A DNA stretch of 64,000 nucleotides from Cricetomys ansorgei (GCA_026225945.1 JAMJFZ010001815.1:17801001-17865000), one strand, 5' to 3'. Shown: positions 32,578 through 42,520, counted from the stretch's first letter. Notes: a model not told the origin generated them from the sequence alone. Numbers and translations are program-made.

Positions 32578-32885
32578 CATAGTCTATTTTCTGTTATCAT
32601 AACAGAATATCACAGAGAGATAATTTGTCATGACTGGAAATTCACTTAAAATCCATAGATCCTAAAGGTACTTCACCTGCTCTGGGCCTTCAGCTGTATA
32701 ATCTCGTGATGGAAGGCAAATTCAGCGAGAACAGGGAAGGGCTATGTTTGCTGTTGTTACCAGTCTTCTGATAATAAACTCACTCCCTTACCAACAATTA
32801 CAGTTCATCCAACATAATCTTCATAGCCTGATCACCTCTAAGAGAACCCTTCTCCCATCACTGTTGCATCAGGGATGGTGTTTCC
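32578..32885 (-). mobile_element. MLT1/MST-type MaLR LTR, minus strand
   Basis: 'agtctattttctgttatcat' and 'aacagaatatcacagagaga' are the antisense of the MaLR 3' end. 'tgataataaactcactccct' and 'gcctgatcacctctaagag' correspond to the antisense middle and 5' parts. Older than the rodent-specific LTRs here. Confidence 0.7.
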
Positions 32886-32892
32886 AGAAAAT

Positions 32893-33035
32893 AGCTAGGC
32901 ATGGCCACTCCTACCTATAATCTTGATACTCGAGGCTGAGGCCGGAAGATGTCTACAGGATCCAGATCCATCTGGGCTATATAACAAGTTCCAGGACAGC
33001 TTCTCTCAACAAACAAACAAATACGACAACAACAA
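32893..33035 (+). mobile_element. Old B1/B4-type SINE
   Basis: 'agctaggcatggccactcct', 'tcttgatactcgaggctgag', 'atctgggctatataacaagt', 'tccaggacagcttctctcaa' with a CAAA-rich tail. Diverged 7SL-related SINE. Confidence 0.7.
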
Positions 33036-33355
33036 ATTACTTCATGTGAGTTTGGGGGACCCATTTAAATACTAGCAGCCATCTATTACATATAATGCAA
33101 AATCACCAAATTATATATCCCTAGTAGATTATTTTTTTGATTGTTGATAGACCCAGGAGTTTGTCAAGAGACCAAGACAAAAATTAACAACCTTCATTTT
33201 TTTTATTATAATTATCTTCCTTTTAGATATTGAAATCTTGTTCTCTGCCTTCTCAGTAGAATAGGCATGGTTACAATTTCCTGTTGTGGAAATATTCAAC
33301 CTCACAAAAATAAGATATACTTTGGTATAGCAGTTAGCCACTGGGTAAGCTCAGC
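33036..33355. other. Unassigned sequence
   Basis: No recognised element. May contain some of the LTR flank of the foldback that follows. Confidence 0.45.
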
Positions 33356-33580
33356 AAGGAAGAGACAGAGGCATTTTTATAGGTGTAAGCCCTGCCAGAC
33401 CTTAGCAGAGGGAACCACCATCCTGGCCAGCACCATACTGGATAGCTTAGGATCAGTAAAAACCCCTGAGATTAGATGCTCAGGGTTCCACTGTCTACCA
33501 CAGCACTGGCCAGGATAGTGGATCCCTCTGCTGAAGTCTGGCAGGGTTTGTACCCACGAATATGCCTCTGTGTCTTCCTT
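33356..33580. repeat. Foldback: 75-bp inverted arms with 75-bp spacer, LTR-derived
   Basis: The left arm 33,356-33,430 and right arm 33,506-33,580 are reverse complements of equal length with 12 mismatches in 75 (84%) and no gaps. The spacer is also 75 bp. The spacer plus right arm reads like the R-U5 end of the LTR family at 15,976-16,290: 'gattagatgctcagggttcc', then 'tctggcagggttt'. The left arm is the same LTR end in inverted orientation. So this is two LTR ends facing each other, not a microsatellite or a SINE. AGTAAA at 33,455-33,460 takes the place of AATAAA in copy 1. Confidence 0.92.
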
Positions 33581-33707
33581 CGAGAACCGCCACAGCACCA
33601 TACAACTACTACACTTAGGAAACACAATCTCCCGAAATATACTGTTTGCTTACTTAGTCAGTTATTTTAATTCATTGCGTTTGTTCACTGTGCGTGGCAC
33701 TGCATTA
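33581..33707. other. Unassigned spacer
   Basis: Sequence after the foldback, without recognised features. Confidence 0.5.
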
Positions 33708-33721
33708 CATGAGGACATTTT

Positions 33722-33915
33722 GTTCCTGTTTTGTTTGGAGTTTTTTGTTTTTGGTTTATTGTTTTCTATTTTCTTGTTTTTCTCGAGACAGGGTTACTCT
33801 ATGTAGCCCTGCTGTCCTGGAACTCACTCTGTAGACCAGGCTAGCCTCAAACTCACAGGGATCTCCCTCATTTGCTTCCTGAGTGCTGGGACTAAAGGCG
33901 TGCACCACCACCACC
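33722..33915 (-). mobile_element. B1 SINE, minus strand, perfect 14-bp target duplication
   Basis: Long T/G-rich antisense tail (33,722-33,780), then 'gagacagggttactctatgt', 'agccctgctgtcctggaact', 'agaccaggctagcctcaaac', 'gtgctgggactaaaggcgtg'. The flanks 33,708-33,721 and 33,916-33,929 are both catgaggacatttt. Confidence 0.97.
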
Positions 33916-33949
33916 CATGAGGACATTTTTATACAGCTATATGTTGCCC

Positions 33950-34538
33950 ACTAGGCATACTCCTGCTCATGTACCCCGTCCCTCTCTGTCCCATCCTCAC
34001 CCCCTTCTGTTAGTCATTTCTGTTCCTCTAGATAGTTCTGCTTCTTCTATTTTCACTGCATATGTATACACATGCTTTTATTTATCTATATAAAATCTAG
34101 TAAGTAGCCAGAAATGAGAGGAAACACATGATAACTGGTTCTGTCAGACTGGCTTAATGAGCTTACATGCTTAACTCCAGTTGTATGATTTTGTGGCAGT
34201 AGAGCAACTGCATCCTTCTCTGTGGCTTAAAAATATTCCACTCTGTATAAATACCGTATTTTCTTTTTTACATTCCTCTATTTTGGGCCTCTATTACTTA
34301 GCTATTGTGAAACGTCCTGTAAAATATTAATGTGCAATGTGATGTTGATTCACTGGGTAAATAGACAGGAGTGGTACAGCTGAGTCATTTGGAAGACCTA
34401 TTTTCAGGTTTTTATTGCTATTTTTTTTTCTTTTAGCTCCTTACTGATTTCCATCAAGACTGGACTAGTTTGCATCCCTGTCTGCAATACATAAGGCTTC
34501 TTTGAACCACATACTTGCCAGCATTTGTTGTCCCTTCT
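33950..34538 (-). mobile_element. Ancient L1 (backbone), minus strand, 3' UTR part
   Basis: Antisense L1 3' UTR landmarks: 'gctccttactgatttccatc', 'tgtaaaatattaatgtgcaa', 'acttgccagcatttgttgtc'. This begins an ancient L1 that can be followed, with interruptions, to about 41,090. Confidence 0.75.
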
Positions 34539-34757
34539 ACTTGTTTTTTTAGATTTATTTTTTATTATTTTTGTTGATGTGTCTGTATGTCCATCCCTGC
34601 TTGTGACGGAAGGTGCCCTTTGAGGTCAGAAGCCCCAGATTTCATGAAACCAGACTTACAGGAGATTGTGAAATGCCTCACATGGGTCCTGAAAACCGAA
34701 CTCAGCTCCTAGTCAAGAGCAATATAGGTTCTCAACCATCTCTAAAGCCCAGTCGTT
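34539..34757 (-). mobile_element. B2-type SINE, minus strand, inside the L1 backbone
   Basis: T-rich antisense tail, 'gtgacggaaggtgccctttg', 'acttacaggagattgtgaaa', 'cctgaaaaccgaactcagct', 'ctcaaccatctctaaagccc'. L1 sequence continues on both sides. Confidence 0.82.
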
Positions 34758-35550
34758 ATTTTCTTAATGATTGTAATTCTGACTGGGATAACGTGGAATA
34801 TCCATGTAGCTTTAATTTCCATGTCTCTCATGTCTAGTAGAGTTGATGATATTTTCATATATTTATTGGTTATTTATATTTCATCTTTTTAAAACAGATA
34901 CCCATTACTGGCTTTTCAGTTTTTACTCACTTTTTGAATTATTCGTATATTCCAGACTTTAATCTTCTGTTTGATGTATAACTATCAAATATTTTCTTCC
35001 ACCGTGTAGGGGCAATCTCTTTGCTAAATTAACTGACACCTTTTCTGTGATGATGATTTTAATTTTATGAGTTACCATTTGTCCATACTTGCTGGGTTTT
35101 TTTTCCTGAGTGATTGCAGTCCTATTCAGAAAAATCTTTGCCTAGGTCTATATTTTCTGTTTTCTTATTACTATTTTTCTGCTAATAGTGTCAGACTTTC
35201 ATGCTTACATTCAGGGCCCTTGTCTATTTAGAGTTGATTTATGAACATGGTGCAAAAGGGATGCAGTTTTCTACTTTTACGTGTGGATATCTATTTTTCC
35301 TAAAATCATTTGTTGATGAAACTTTCTTTTCTGAAATGAATATATTTGAAATCTTTATAAAAATCAGATAAATGTAGCTTGATACAGTTATATGTGGGTA
35401 TTCTTTTATTCCATTGACTTATTTGTCTCTAATTGTGCTGATGCTGTGTTAACTTTTGTTACAATGGCTCTGTAGCATAACTTAAAATCAAGTATGGAGG
35501 GATTTCCAGTCTCATTTATTTATGTTCAGAATTACTATGGATATCTGGGT
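34758..35550 (-). mobile_element. Ancient L1 backbone, minus strand, ORF2 3' region
   Basis: 'gattgtaattctgactggga', 'ctttaatcttctgtttgatg', 'gtgattgcagtcctattcag', 'gcccttgtctatttagagtt', 'ttccattgacttatttgtct' and 'tggctctgtagcataactta' are successive antisense ORF2 landmarks. Frames are fully broken. Confidence 0.85.
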
Positions 35551-35970
35551 TGAAAGGACCTTGGAGATGGCACAGAACACACCACAGACACCAGATTCTT
35601 AGCACAGAGAGATGTATTTGCCCCAGGAGTATAAGGGAATATAAAATAAGGGAGAGAAGAGAGAAGAGGACAAGGGAGAGGGGGAATGAATATTTGCCCC
35701 TGGAAAGACAAAGAACTGTCTTTGGGTAGGATAAATAGACGTGGCCCTTAGAAAAATCTCAGGCTATATAGTGTCTTAGGTAGGAAGGGAAGAAGGTGAG
35801 GTACAGTTGGAGAAGGGTTGGGGTGTCCATTTCTGATTGGCTAGAAGAACAAGGAGAGGACACGTAAACTTTTTGGAGAGAGGCTAGGTCTCTGTGGAGA
35901 CATTATTGGGAGACTGGGGTTTCTGGGCCCTTGTGTGTGAGGCTGGAACTTTGGTCTGGCTGTCTTTTCA
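35551..35970 (-). mobile_element. Gamma-type (ERV1-like) LTR inserted in the L1 backbone
   Basis: Plus-strand ends are 'tgaaaggacc' and 'gtcttttca'; the ends are near inverted repeats (TGAAAGGACC / TGAAAAGACA), the terminal type of gammaretroviral LTRs. Minus-strand signals: a CCAAT box (ATTGG at 35,836-35,840) and a TATATA (about 35,764-35,770) in the expected order. L1 resumes near 36,016, so 35,971-36,015 is unexplained. No clear target duplication. Confidence 0.65.
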
Positions 35971-36015
35971 TAACCCATTGTCATCTTGGGGATATGTGGA
36001 TAATGTACGAACACA

Positions 36016-36227
36016 GGTTATTTTTTGTTTTCACATGAATTTTAAGATTTTTTTTTTCAATTTTTGTGAAAAATGGGTTCAGAATTTTGATGGAAATTGT
36101 GTTGACTATGTGGATTGCTTTTAGTAGTTTAGCTATTTTTCACAATATTCATCTTATAATCCACGGGAATATGTGGTCCTCTACCATCCCCTTTAGTTTC
36201 TTTATTTTAGTTATATCTCAAGATTTT
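36016..36227 (-). mobile_element. Ancient L1 backbone, minus strand, ORF2 piece
   Basis: 'ttttcacatgaattttaaga', 'attttgatggaaattgtgtt' and 'tcacaatattcatcttataa' are antisense ORF2 sequence that continues the piece ending at 35,550. Confidence 0.8.
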
Positions 36228-36300
36228 TGGTGGTGGTAGTGGTGGTGGTGGTGGTGGTGGTGGTAGTGGTGGTGGTGGTGGTGGTGGTGGTGGTGGTGGT

Positions 36301-36330
<30 letters not shown>
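36228..36330. repeat. (GGT)n then (GT)n microsatellite
   Basis: About 24 GGT units with two AGT interruptions, followed by about 14 GT units. Lies inside the L1 backbone. The His-rich open frame here is an artefact. Confidence 0.97.
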
Positions 36331-36334
<4 letters not shown>

Positions 36335-36427
36335 GTTTGTGTTAACTGTGAATGAGCTTTGTTTTCTGGTTTCCTTCTCATCATTTTTGCTATTTGTTCT
36401 CATTAATGTTTGCACTTGTTGTTTTTT
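36331..36427 (-). mobile_element. Ancient L1 backbone, short piece
   Basis: 'tcatttttgctatttgttct' and 'cattaatgtttgcacttgtt' fit the antisense ORF2 reading between the microsatellite and the LTR insertions. Confidence 0.5.
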
Positions 36428-36821
36428 TGTCAACTTGATACAACTGGGATTCAGCTGAGAAGGAATCTAAATTGAGAACATGCCTCCAAAAGATTGGCCT
36501 GTGGGCAAGTCTGTGGGGCATTTTCTTGATCATTGATTGATGTAGGAGGTCCCAGCCCACTATAGGTGGTATCAACCCTGAGCTGATGATTCTGGGTTCT
36601 ATTAGAAGGCAGGTTCAGCAAGCCATAGGGAACAAATGAGTAAACAACACTCCTCCATGGCTTCTGCATCAGCTCCTACCTCCAGGTTCCTGCCTTAACT
36701 TTCTGTCCTGACTTCCCTTAATGATTGGGTATGACATGAGAGCTGAAATCAACCTTTCCCTCCCCAAGTTGCTTTGGGATATGGTATTTTATTACAGCAC
36801 TGGAAACCCCAACTAAGATAA
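36428..36821 (+). mobile_element. Rodent MaLR-like LTR, plus strand, near complete
   Basis: 'tgtcaacttgatacaactgg', 'atgcctccaaaagattggcc', 'gggcattttcttgatcattg', 'gaggtcccagcccactatag', 'cctccatggcttctgcatca', 'tgcctccaggttcc'-type block, and end 'cagcactggaaaccccaact' with 'aagata'. The well-known rodent LTR-like repeat of about 400 bp. An identical arrangement on the opposite strand occurs at 42,150 and 44,110. Confidence 0.85.
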
Positions 36822-36837
36822 TATTGTCAAATTTGCA

Positions 36838-36985
36838 GGGTTTAGAATCACATAGGTGTAACACCTCCAGGCACAGCTCTTGGGGAATTTTGTGGAGTAG
36901 AACAGCCTCTGGATATGCCTATGGGGAATTATTTATGGGTCACAGCCTACTATACATGGCCCCATTCCCTTGATAAGGAGTCTTT
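36838..36985 (+). mobile_element. Rodent MaLR-like LTR 5' fragment, plus strand
   Basis: 'ggtttagaatcacataggtg', 'cctctggatatgcctatggg' and 'acatggccccattcccttga' are the opening part of the second rodent LTR type. It meets the following fragment head to head. Confidence 0.6.
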
Positions 36986-37165
36986 GGACATTAGTTGACT
37001 TAATTAAGAGAATCCCTCCACAGAGATATTCATGGGTACACAATATCTCATTGAGCCCCTCTTCCCAGGAGATTCCAGGTTATGCCAAATCAACAATTCA
37101 AGCTAATCCATCAATGCTCCCTGTCTTGTCAACTTGACACACAAACATACCACTTTTAAACCATA
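36986..37165 (-). mobile_element. Rodent MaLR-like LTR 5' fragment, minus strand
   Basis: 'agttgacttaattaagagaa', 'tcattgagcccctcttccca' and 'ggttatgccaaatcaacaat' match the stretch 38,448-38,571 in the same orientation, so this is a second copy of that LTR start. It is followed by another 'tgtcaacttgacacacaaac' block. Confidence 0.65.
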
Positions 37166-38174
37166 ACCTTCTAGTCTTTCCCCCAAACTACAGTCCACCC
37201 TTAAAAGTCCAAAGTCTCTTTTAAAAAAACAGTTAACATAACATAACTAACCTATGATGGCACAGACTAGCATTTTATTATATAAGTAAAAAAACAGGTC
37301 ATCACAAGGAACAATTAGAACAAAATAAAACCAGAATCAGGGCATTTATTAAATCCTATAGCTTCATGTCCAGCATCTGGGTCCTTCATTTTCTAGGCTC
37401 AAAAACCTTGTGTAGCCCCAACCATCCAGCTCTCCCACCCGCAGCGCATACAGCTTCCCACTTAGGCTGAGGCTGACTTCATTCCACACCTGCAACTTTT
37501 CTTGGCAGGTCCCCCTTAGTTGTAGCATCTGCAATATCCCAGGGTCTCCATTGCAGCTGAGTCTTCACCTTCACAGATTTTTATGTAATGGGCTCTCAGG
37601 ATTTCTCAACAGGGACTCTGACTTTGCCACACATTAGACCTCAGGTTAGACCGCCACTTCAATCATGAATCATGCATACGTTTGGAGCCAGTACACAGAG
37701 ACAATACTTATATTGCCCAGTTCTCCTGCTAGCTCAAAATGTAGCCTGACCCCCTTGGAAGACAGGTATATCAGCTTCCCTATGCCGAGCACAGGGAAAC
37801 ACTTCTCTTTTGTGCCAATGAACTACAGGATGTTTCACTACAGTGGTGCTGATGTCTTTAACAATTACAGCTGCTTCTTCCACTCCAGCCCAATCACCAC
37901 ACACAGATTCTTAGCCAAAAGTACCACATGAATAGCACAATCCCTGTGTCAGATAAAAATCTCTGTTCCTCTCTAAAGCTTCATAAGTCAGACCTTGACC
38001 ATCCACACTTCTCTCTGCATTCTTATTTTCCAAGCTTTCTCTAAATCATTCCATGAAGCTCTGCTTCCAGCCGTCAGTGACTTTTCTGACCCAAAATTCC
38101 AAACTCTTCTACAGCCAACAACAGTTCAGGTGGCATTCAAAAAGCGCATATTCAGTTTTATCACAGTAACAACC
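37166..38174 (-). mobile_element. Internal region of a MaLR-like retroelement, minus strand
   Basis: Begins 'ccacccttaaaagtccaaag', passes 'tccagctctcccacccgcag' and 'catgaagctctgcttccagc', and ends directly at a primer-binding-site-like stretch (38,175-38,192) beside the LTR at 38,198. MaLR elements carry non-coding or gag-derived internal sequence; no intact frame is present (88 and 69 codons at most). Confidence 0.55.
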
Positions 38175-38192
38175 CCACTTTCTTGGTATCAA
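38175..38192 (-). other. Primer-binding-site-like sequence
   Basis: The plus strand reads ccactttcttggtatca; the complement tgataccaagaaagtgg resembles the tRNA-Leu-type site (a 'tggtaccaggagtggg' pattern) that follows the 5' LTR in ERVL/MaLR elements. Its place next to the LTR end supports the reading. Confidence 0.55.
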
Positions 38193-38197
38193 TTTCT

Positions 38198-38571
38198 GTT
38201 GTAGTTTCATTTTTGTGGCTGTGATAAAATACGCTAACAAAGGAAACAACAAAGAGTTGTAAATTACAGTTGACAAACCATCGTTGTGGGGAAGTTGTGG
38301 CAGGAATTTCAAATTGTCGTATCACATCCAGAAAAAGAAGAAAGAAATGAATGGATACGTGTTCATTTGCTTCCTTAGCTTTCTTCATTCATACAGTTTA
38401 GAAGGCAGTAAGGGCATGGTGCCTCCTACAGTGGTCTGGAACTTCTGACATCAATTAACTTAATTAAGACAGACCCTGACAGGCCAACCTAATGTACATA
38501 ATCCTTCATTGAGACTTTCTCACCAGGAGTTCTAAGTATTTTTTGTGTCAAGTTAACAATTAGAGCTAACC
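38198..38571 (-). mobile_element. Rodent MaLR-like LTR, minus strand (5' LTR)
   Basis: 'gttgtagtttcatttttgtg', 'gctgtgataaaatacgctaa', 'catcaattaacttaattaag', 'cattgagactttctcaccag' and 'tgtcaagttaacaattagag' are the antisense LTR from 3' end to 5' end. Confidence 0.75.
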
Positions 38572-38954
38572 ACATGAGGGGTCATAGACTGTCCTACAGG
38601 TTCATGGACTGTTCCACAGATTCAGAGAGCAGCTGAATCTAGGCAATGTATGTCTGGTAAATTTTTCTGCAAAGAGGCTGTGAAATATTATTGTGTGGAG
38701 CTATGAGTTTGAAAATTTAAGTTGCCATGGAGACCCGAGAATATTGGAGAAAGGGAGATGCCAGTTGGCCTAAGGGAGAGGTTATATATACTGAAGTTGT
38801 CTGAGCTGGAAAAGTGGGGTTACCCATGCACTTTGGAGCCCAAATAATTAGACTATTACACTGCATACTGGTTGCAAAGTTGCTGGATTTTGGTCTTGCT
38901 TCGGTCAGGTCATTCCTTGCTATGATTGATTCTTCCACTTTGAAATGGGAACTG
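38572..38954 (+). mobile_element. Possible MaLR internal sequence, plus strand
   Basis: 'gcagctgaatctaggcaatg', 'gcaaagaggctgtgaaatat', 'gagatgccagttggcctaag' and 'cccatgcactttggagccca' resemble internal MaLR-type sequence seen upstream of rodent LTRs. It leads into the plus-strand LTR at 38,955. Confidence 0.45.
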
Positions 38955-39337
38955 TTGCTCTGTGTTACTTGTCAGTTTGGTAAGATTTTATGACACAAGC
39001 CTGGGGGCATAACTGTGAGGCACTTTATAGATTAGATTCACCTCTGGGTATGCCTGTGAGAGATGACCTTGATTAGGTTCATTGAGGTGGGAAGACCTAC
39101 TTGTCGTAGGCAGCATCTTTACCTAAGATGGGAGTCTGGACTGTATGAAAAAGAGAATGTGATGTGAGCATGGGCATCTGTTGGTCTCTGCTTCCTGACT
39201 GTGCAATAGGACAAGCCTTTTCAATTTCCTGCCTCTCTGGTTTCCCTGCCATGATGAACTAACTGTTCCCTGAACTTTGAGCTTTTTTCTTTAAGTTGCT
39301 CTTGTTGTGATATTTTATCGTAACAAGAAGAAAAGTG
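38955..39337 (+). mobile_element. Rodent MaLR-like LTR, plus strand
   Basis: 'tgttacttgtcagtttggta', 'cctctgggtatgcctgtgag', 'gaggtgggaagacctacttg', 'tctctgcttcctgactgtgc', 'ccctgccatgatgaac' and 'taagttgctcttgttgtgat' follow the order of this rodent LTR type. L1 backbone resumes right after it. Confidence 0.8.
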
Positions 39338-41090
39338 CAGAATGCACTTGACGTAAATGAAAGAATTTTGTATTCCTACCACTTTGCTAAAAGAGTTCAC
39401 CAAGTCTAAAAGTTTCCAGTGGAATCTTTATAGTCACATGTATAAAATTACATCTAACTTCTTCATTTCCTGTTCATGTCCCTTTTTTTTCATTTTGTAT
39501 TATGATATAAAGAAGACTTGAAGAACTATGATGACTAAGAGTAGAGAAAGTAGACACCGTAGGCTTGTTTTTGGTTTTAATGGAAATGCTTCAAGTTTTT
39601 CCCTATTTAATGGAATGTCTATAGCCTTGCATATGGCTTTATTATGTTTAGATGTGTCCCTTCAATTCTTAATCACTTCAGACTTTCAACATGAAGAGAT
39701 ATTGGAATTTCTCAAACATCCTTATTGCATCTATTAAGATTACCTTGTGAATTCTGTCAGTTTATTTAATACACTACATTTATTGACTTGCATATATTAA
39801 GCTGTATCTGAGTCTCTAGGATGAACACAACTCATTTATGGTATATGATCTTTGTGATGTATTTTTGAATTCAGTTTCTAAGTATTTTACAAGTCCTTTT
39901 TTTCTTAACTCGTGTATCAAGGAGATTGATTTTTTACTTTTCTTTTTTGTTGCTGTTGTGATTTTTCCCCAGTTTTTATACATGGTTAATATTGGCATCA
40001 TAAAAGAAGTTTGGTAGCATTTCTTTTCTATTTTACAGAATAGTTTGACAAACTTTTGTGGTCATTTTTCCTTAAAGGTGAAATAGAATTAAGCAGTGAA
40101 CCCATTAGGGCCTGGACTCTTTCTCAGTTCAGAGATTTTTCTTTTTAATTGCTAATTCAATATGTTGTTCATCATAGAACTTTTTAAATTGGTTATGTCA
40201 TTTGGTTTAATTATGGTGGGTTATATGCTCCCAGAAATTTACATGATTTTTTAAAGATTTTATGTTAGTGGGTTATATATTTTCAGAGTGTGTCCTGATG
40301 ATTTTATAAGTTTCGTTGCTATCTACTATAATCTTTCCATTTTAATCTCTAACTTCATGAATTCAGGTCTTCTCACTATATTCTATACATAGAATATAAA
40401 CTCTCTATACATAGTTTGGCTATAGCCAAACTATATATAGCCAGTTATTTCATTAACTTTCTGTATTAAATTTTCATTTGCATTCTATTGATATCTTCTC
40501 TGATCTTAATTATTTCTTTCTGTTTCTTAATTCTGAGGTAAGCCGGTTCATGTTTTCCAAGGCCCTAAGAACATTGGCAAATCATTTGAGATCTCCTAGA
40601 CTTTCTCACACAGAAGCTTGCACATTAAACCTCTCTTTTAGGACTGCTTTCATTACATCCTATAATATTGGTGCATTTTGATTTCATTTTCATTTGATTC
40701 TAGATTTTTAAATTTCAGTCTTGATTTCCTTGATGACTCACTTGTCATTTCATACTTACCATAAAGATGAGGCTTTCCACAGAGTTTCTTGATGGACTTA
40801 TTAAATTTTCAATTTTCAATATTTCAGTTTGTCTCCTTCTAAAAGTATTTTTATCCCCTCATGGACTTACTTTAATGCCTTGTATTTGCTTCCTTATTTC
40901 ATTCACCTGTGTTTGCCTTCTCTTGTAATTCATTCAGGCATTTGTACCCTCTCCGCTATTTCTGGATATATTTATTCACCGTTCTTTAAACTTTTGCACC
41001 TGAGATTTTTGCCTAATTCACCCTTATTGGAGGAAATTAATGTGCAGAAGTCATGTTGCCTTGATTTATCATGTTTCTTATGTTAGTGTG
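39338..41090 (-). mobile_element. Ancient L1 backbone, minus strand, ORF2 central to 5' region
   Basis: 'ttttgtattcctaccacttt', 'ttgcatctattaagattacc', 'tttattgacttgcatatatt', 'gttaatattggcatcataaa', 'aacccattagggcctggact', 'actgctttcattacatccta' and 'catttgattctagattttta' follow the antisense ORF2 order to its N-terminal part. Old (L1M-type) divergence, all frames broken. Confidence 0.85.
40406..40439. repeat. 34-bp near-perfect palindrome
   Basis: Two 17-base halves meet between 40,422 and 40,423 with one mismatch. The central 20 bases, agtttggctatagccaaact, are perfect. Lies in the L1 backbone with AT-rich flanks. Confidence 0.97.
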
Positions 41091-41145
41091 TTTAGACATT
41101 AGCTATTTAGACATTATTTAGACATTATACATTTAGACATTAGGT
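41091..41145. repeat. Four spaced copies of 'tttagacatta'
   Basis: The 11-mer recurs at 41,091, about 41,106, about 41,118 and about 41,132, just past the end of recognisable L1. Confidence 0.92.
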
Positions 41146-42149
41146 CAGATCATTTGATTTTATTTTTATCATTCTTTTTCCTTCCATGAATGCATTTGCA
41201 ATATTCATGGGAGACTGGGTTCTGGTTTGTAGTAGTGTTGAGGTGTCTTTTCCTTGACTAGAGTGATATTTGGAGAACAAGACAAAAAAAAATGACTAAG
41301 AGTAGCATATTGTCTGCAAAGGCAATCACTATCAAAGAGTAAGTAGATCCACTGTTAAAATACAGGAAAAATCAAATTAGAAACAGTCACTTCTTAAATT
41401 CCAATATTATTTTATGAAATATAATTTTGTGAAATAAAGGAACACTAATAATTACTGTGTGCTCTGATGCATTTGTTTCAGCAAATACAAGCTGAAAAAA
41501 AGAGCAGAGTTATACTAGTGGTTGCAACAAGTTAACAGGAAGGGTAGCGGGAAAGGAAACACAAGCAGATGAGTTGGGGGAAGGTAAGGCAGTTCCAGCT
41601 AAAGCTTGGATGAAGTGGGGGGGACTAAAGAAATGGAATCAGTATCTAAAACAGTCTGAGCTCTCTGGAGGCTAGAACATGGCTACCCTGCAAACTGGAT
41701 TGATTTATGTTCTCTGGGAAAGCCTATTGAAAGGAAATTTTTAAAGAGAAAAAGAAGGAGGAGGAGGAGGAGAAGTAGAAGGTATTAGGACAAAATAGGA
41801 CAGTGCTGGCCAGCTATTATGTTTTGCCTGGAAAGATGTAAACATCTGTGTAAACCAGGAGCCAACAATAAATCAAAGAAAGTATTCCATCATGTCTAGA
41901 TTAGTGAGCAGATTGGTTTATTGGTGTTACTTAGGAAAAGAGTTATAGCAGCATGAATGACTCAAAGGTACCTGTGCCACCAATAAAGGCTGTATCCCTG
42001 GGCCTCTTGGATTGACTTGCAGACAGACAAGTTGGCTGGAATCTCCTCTTACCAGAAGTTAGTTTGTATAACCTTGGAGAAGAGTTTCCAGACTACGAAT
42101 TTCGTTTACTTCCTGAACACTGTATACTTTGTTGCTTCCTAAGCCCTGA
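41146..42149. other. Unassigned sequence
   Basis: Contains a short GGA run (41,757-41,773). No recognised repeat or gene. Confidence 0.45.
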
Positions 42150-42520
42150 GAGTTTCTACTACAGGCATAAAACACCTTGACCAAGAGTAACTTGAGGAGT
42201 TACAGTTACAACTCTCAGATCATACTCTGTCTTTAAGAGAGTCAGAGCAGGAACTCAGGGCGGGAACCTGGAAGCAGGAACTGAAGCAGAAGCCTTGGAG
42301 GATAGCTACTTATGGACTTGCTCCTCATGGCTTTCTCAGCCAGGACAACCTGCCCCAACACAGCATCATCCACAGTAACTTGGACCCCACTACATCAATC
42401 GTTAATCAAGAAAATAGAACACAGACTTGCCTCCTGGCAATTTGATGGAGGCACATTCTTAATTGAGTTTTCTCTTCCAAGATAACCTCAGCTTATATCA
42501 AGTTGCCACATAAACCAACT
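42150..42520 (-). mobile_element. Rodent MaLR-like LTR, minus strand
   Basis: 'taaaacaccttgaccaagag', 'gcaggaactgaagcagaagc', 'cttgctcctcatggctttct', 'tggaggcacattcttaattg' and 'ttatatcaagttgcc' are the complement of the element type at 36,428. Confidence 0.85.

Noticed and set aside
33377..33670. Two opposite-strand frames with similar peptides (VVPSAKVWQG and VDPSAEVWQG)
   Set aside because: The similarity is a consequence of the inverted repeat; there is no protein family behind it.
36218..36433. His-rich minus-strand frame that looks like a metal-binding peptide
   Set aside because: It is the translation of the GGT/GT microsatellite.
41091..41145. CRISPR-like regularly spaced repeats
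   Set aside because: Repeats are only 11 bp with variable 1-5 bp gaps in a rodent L1 flank; this is local duplication, not a CRISPR array.
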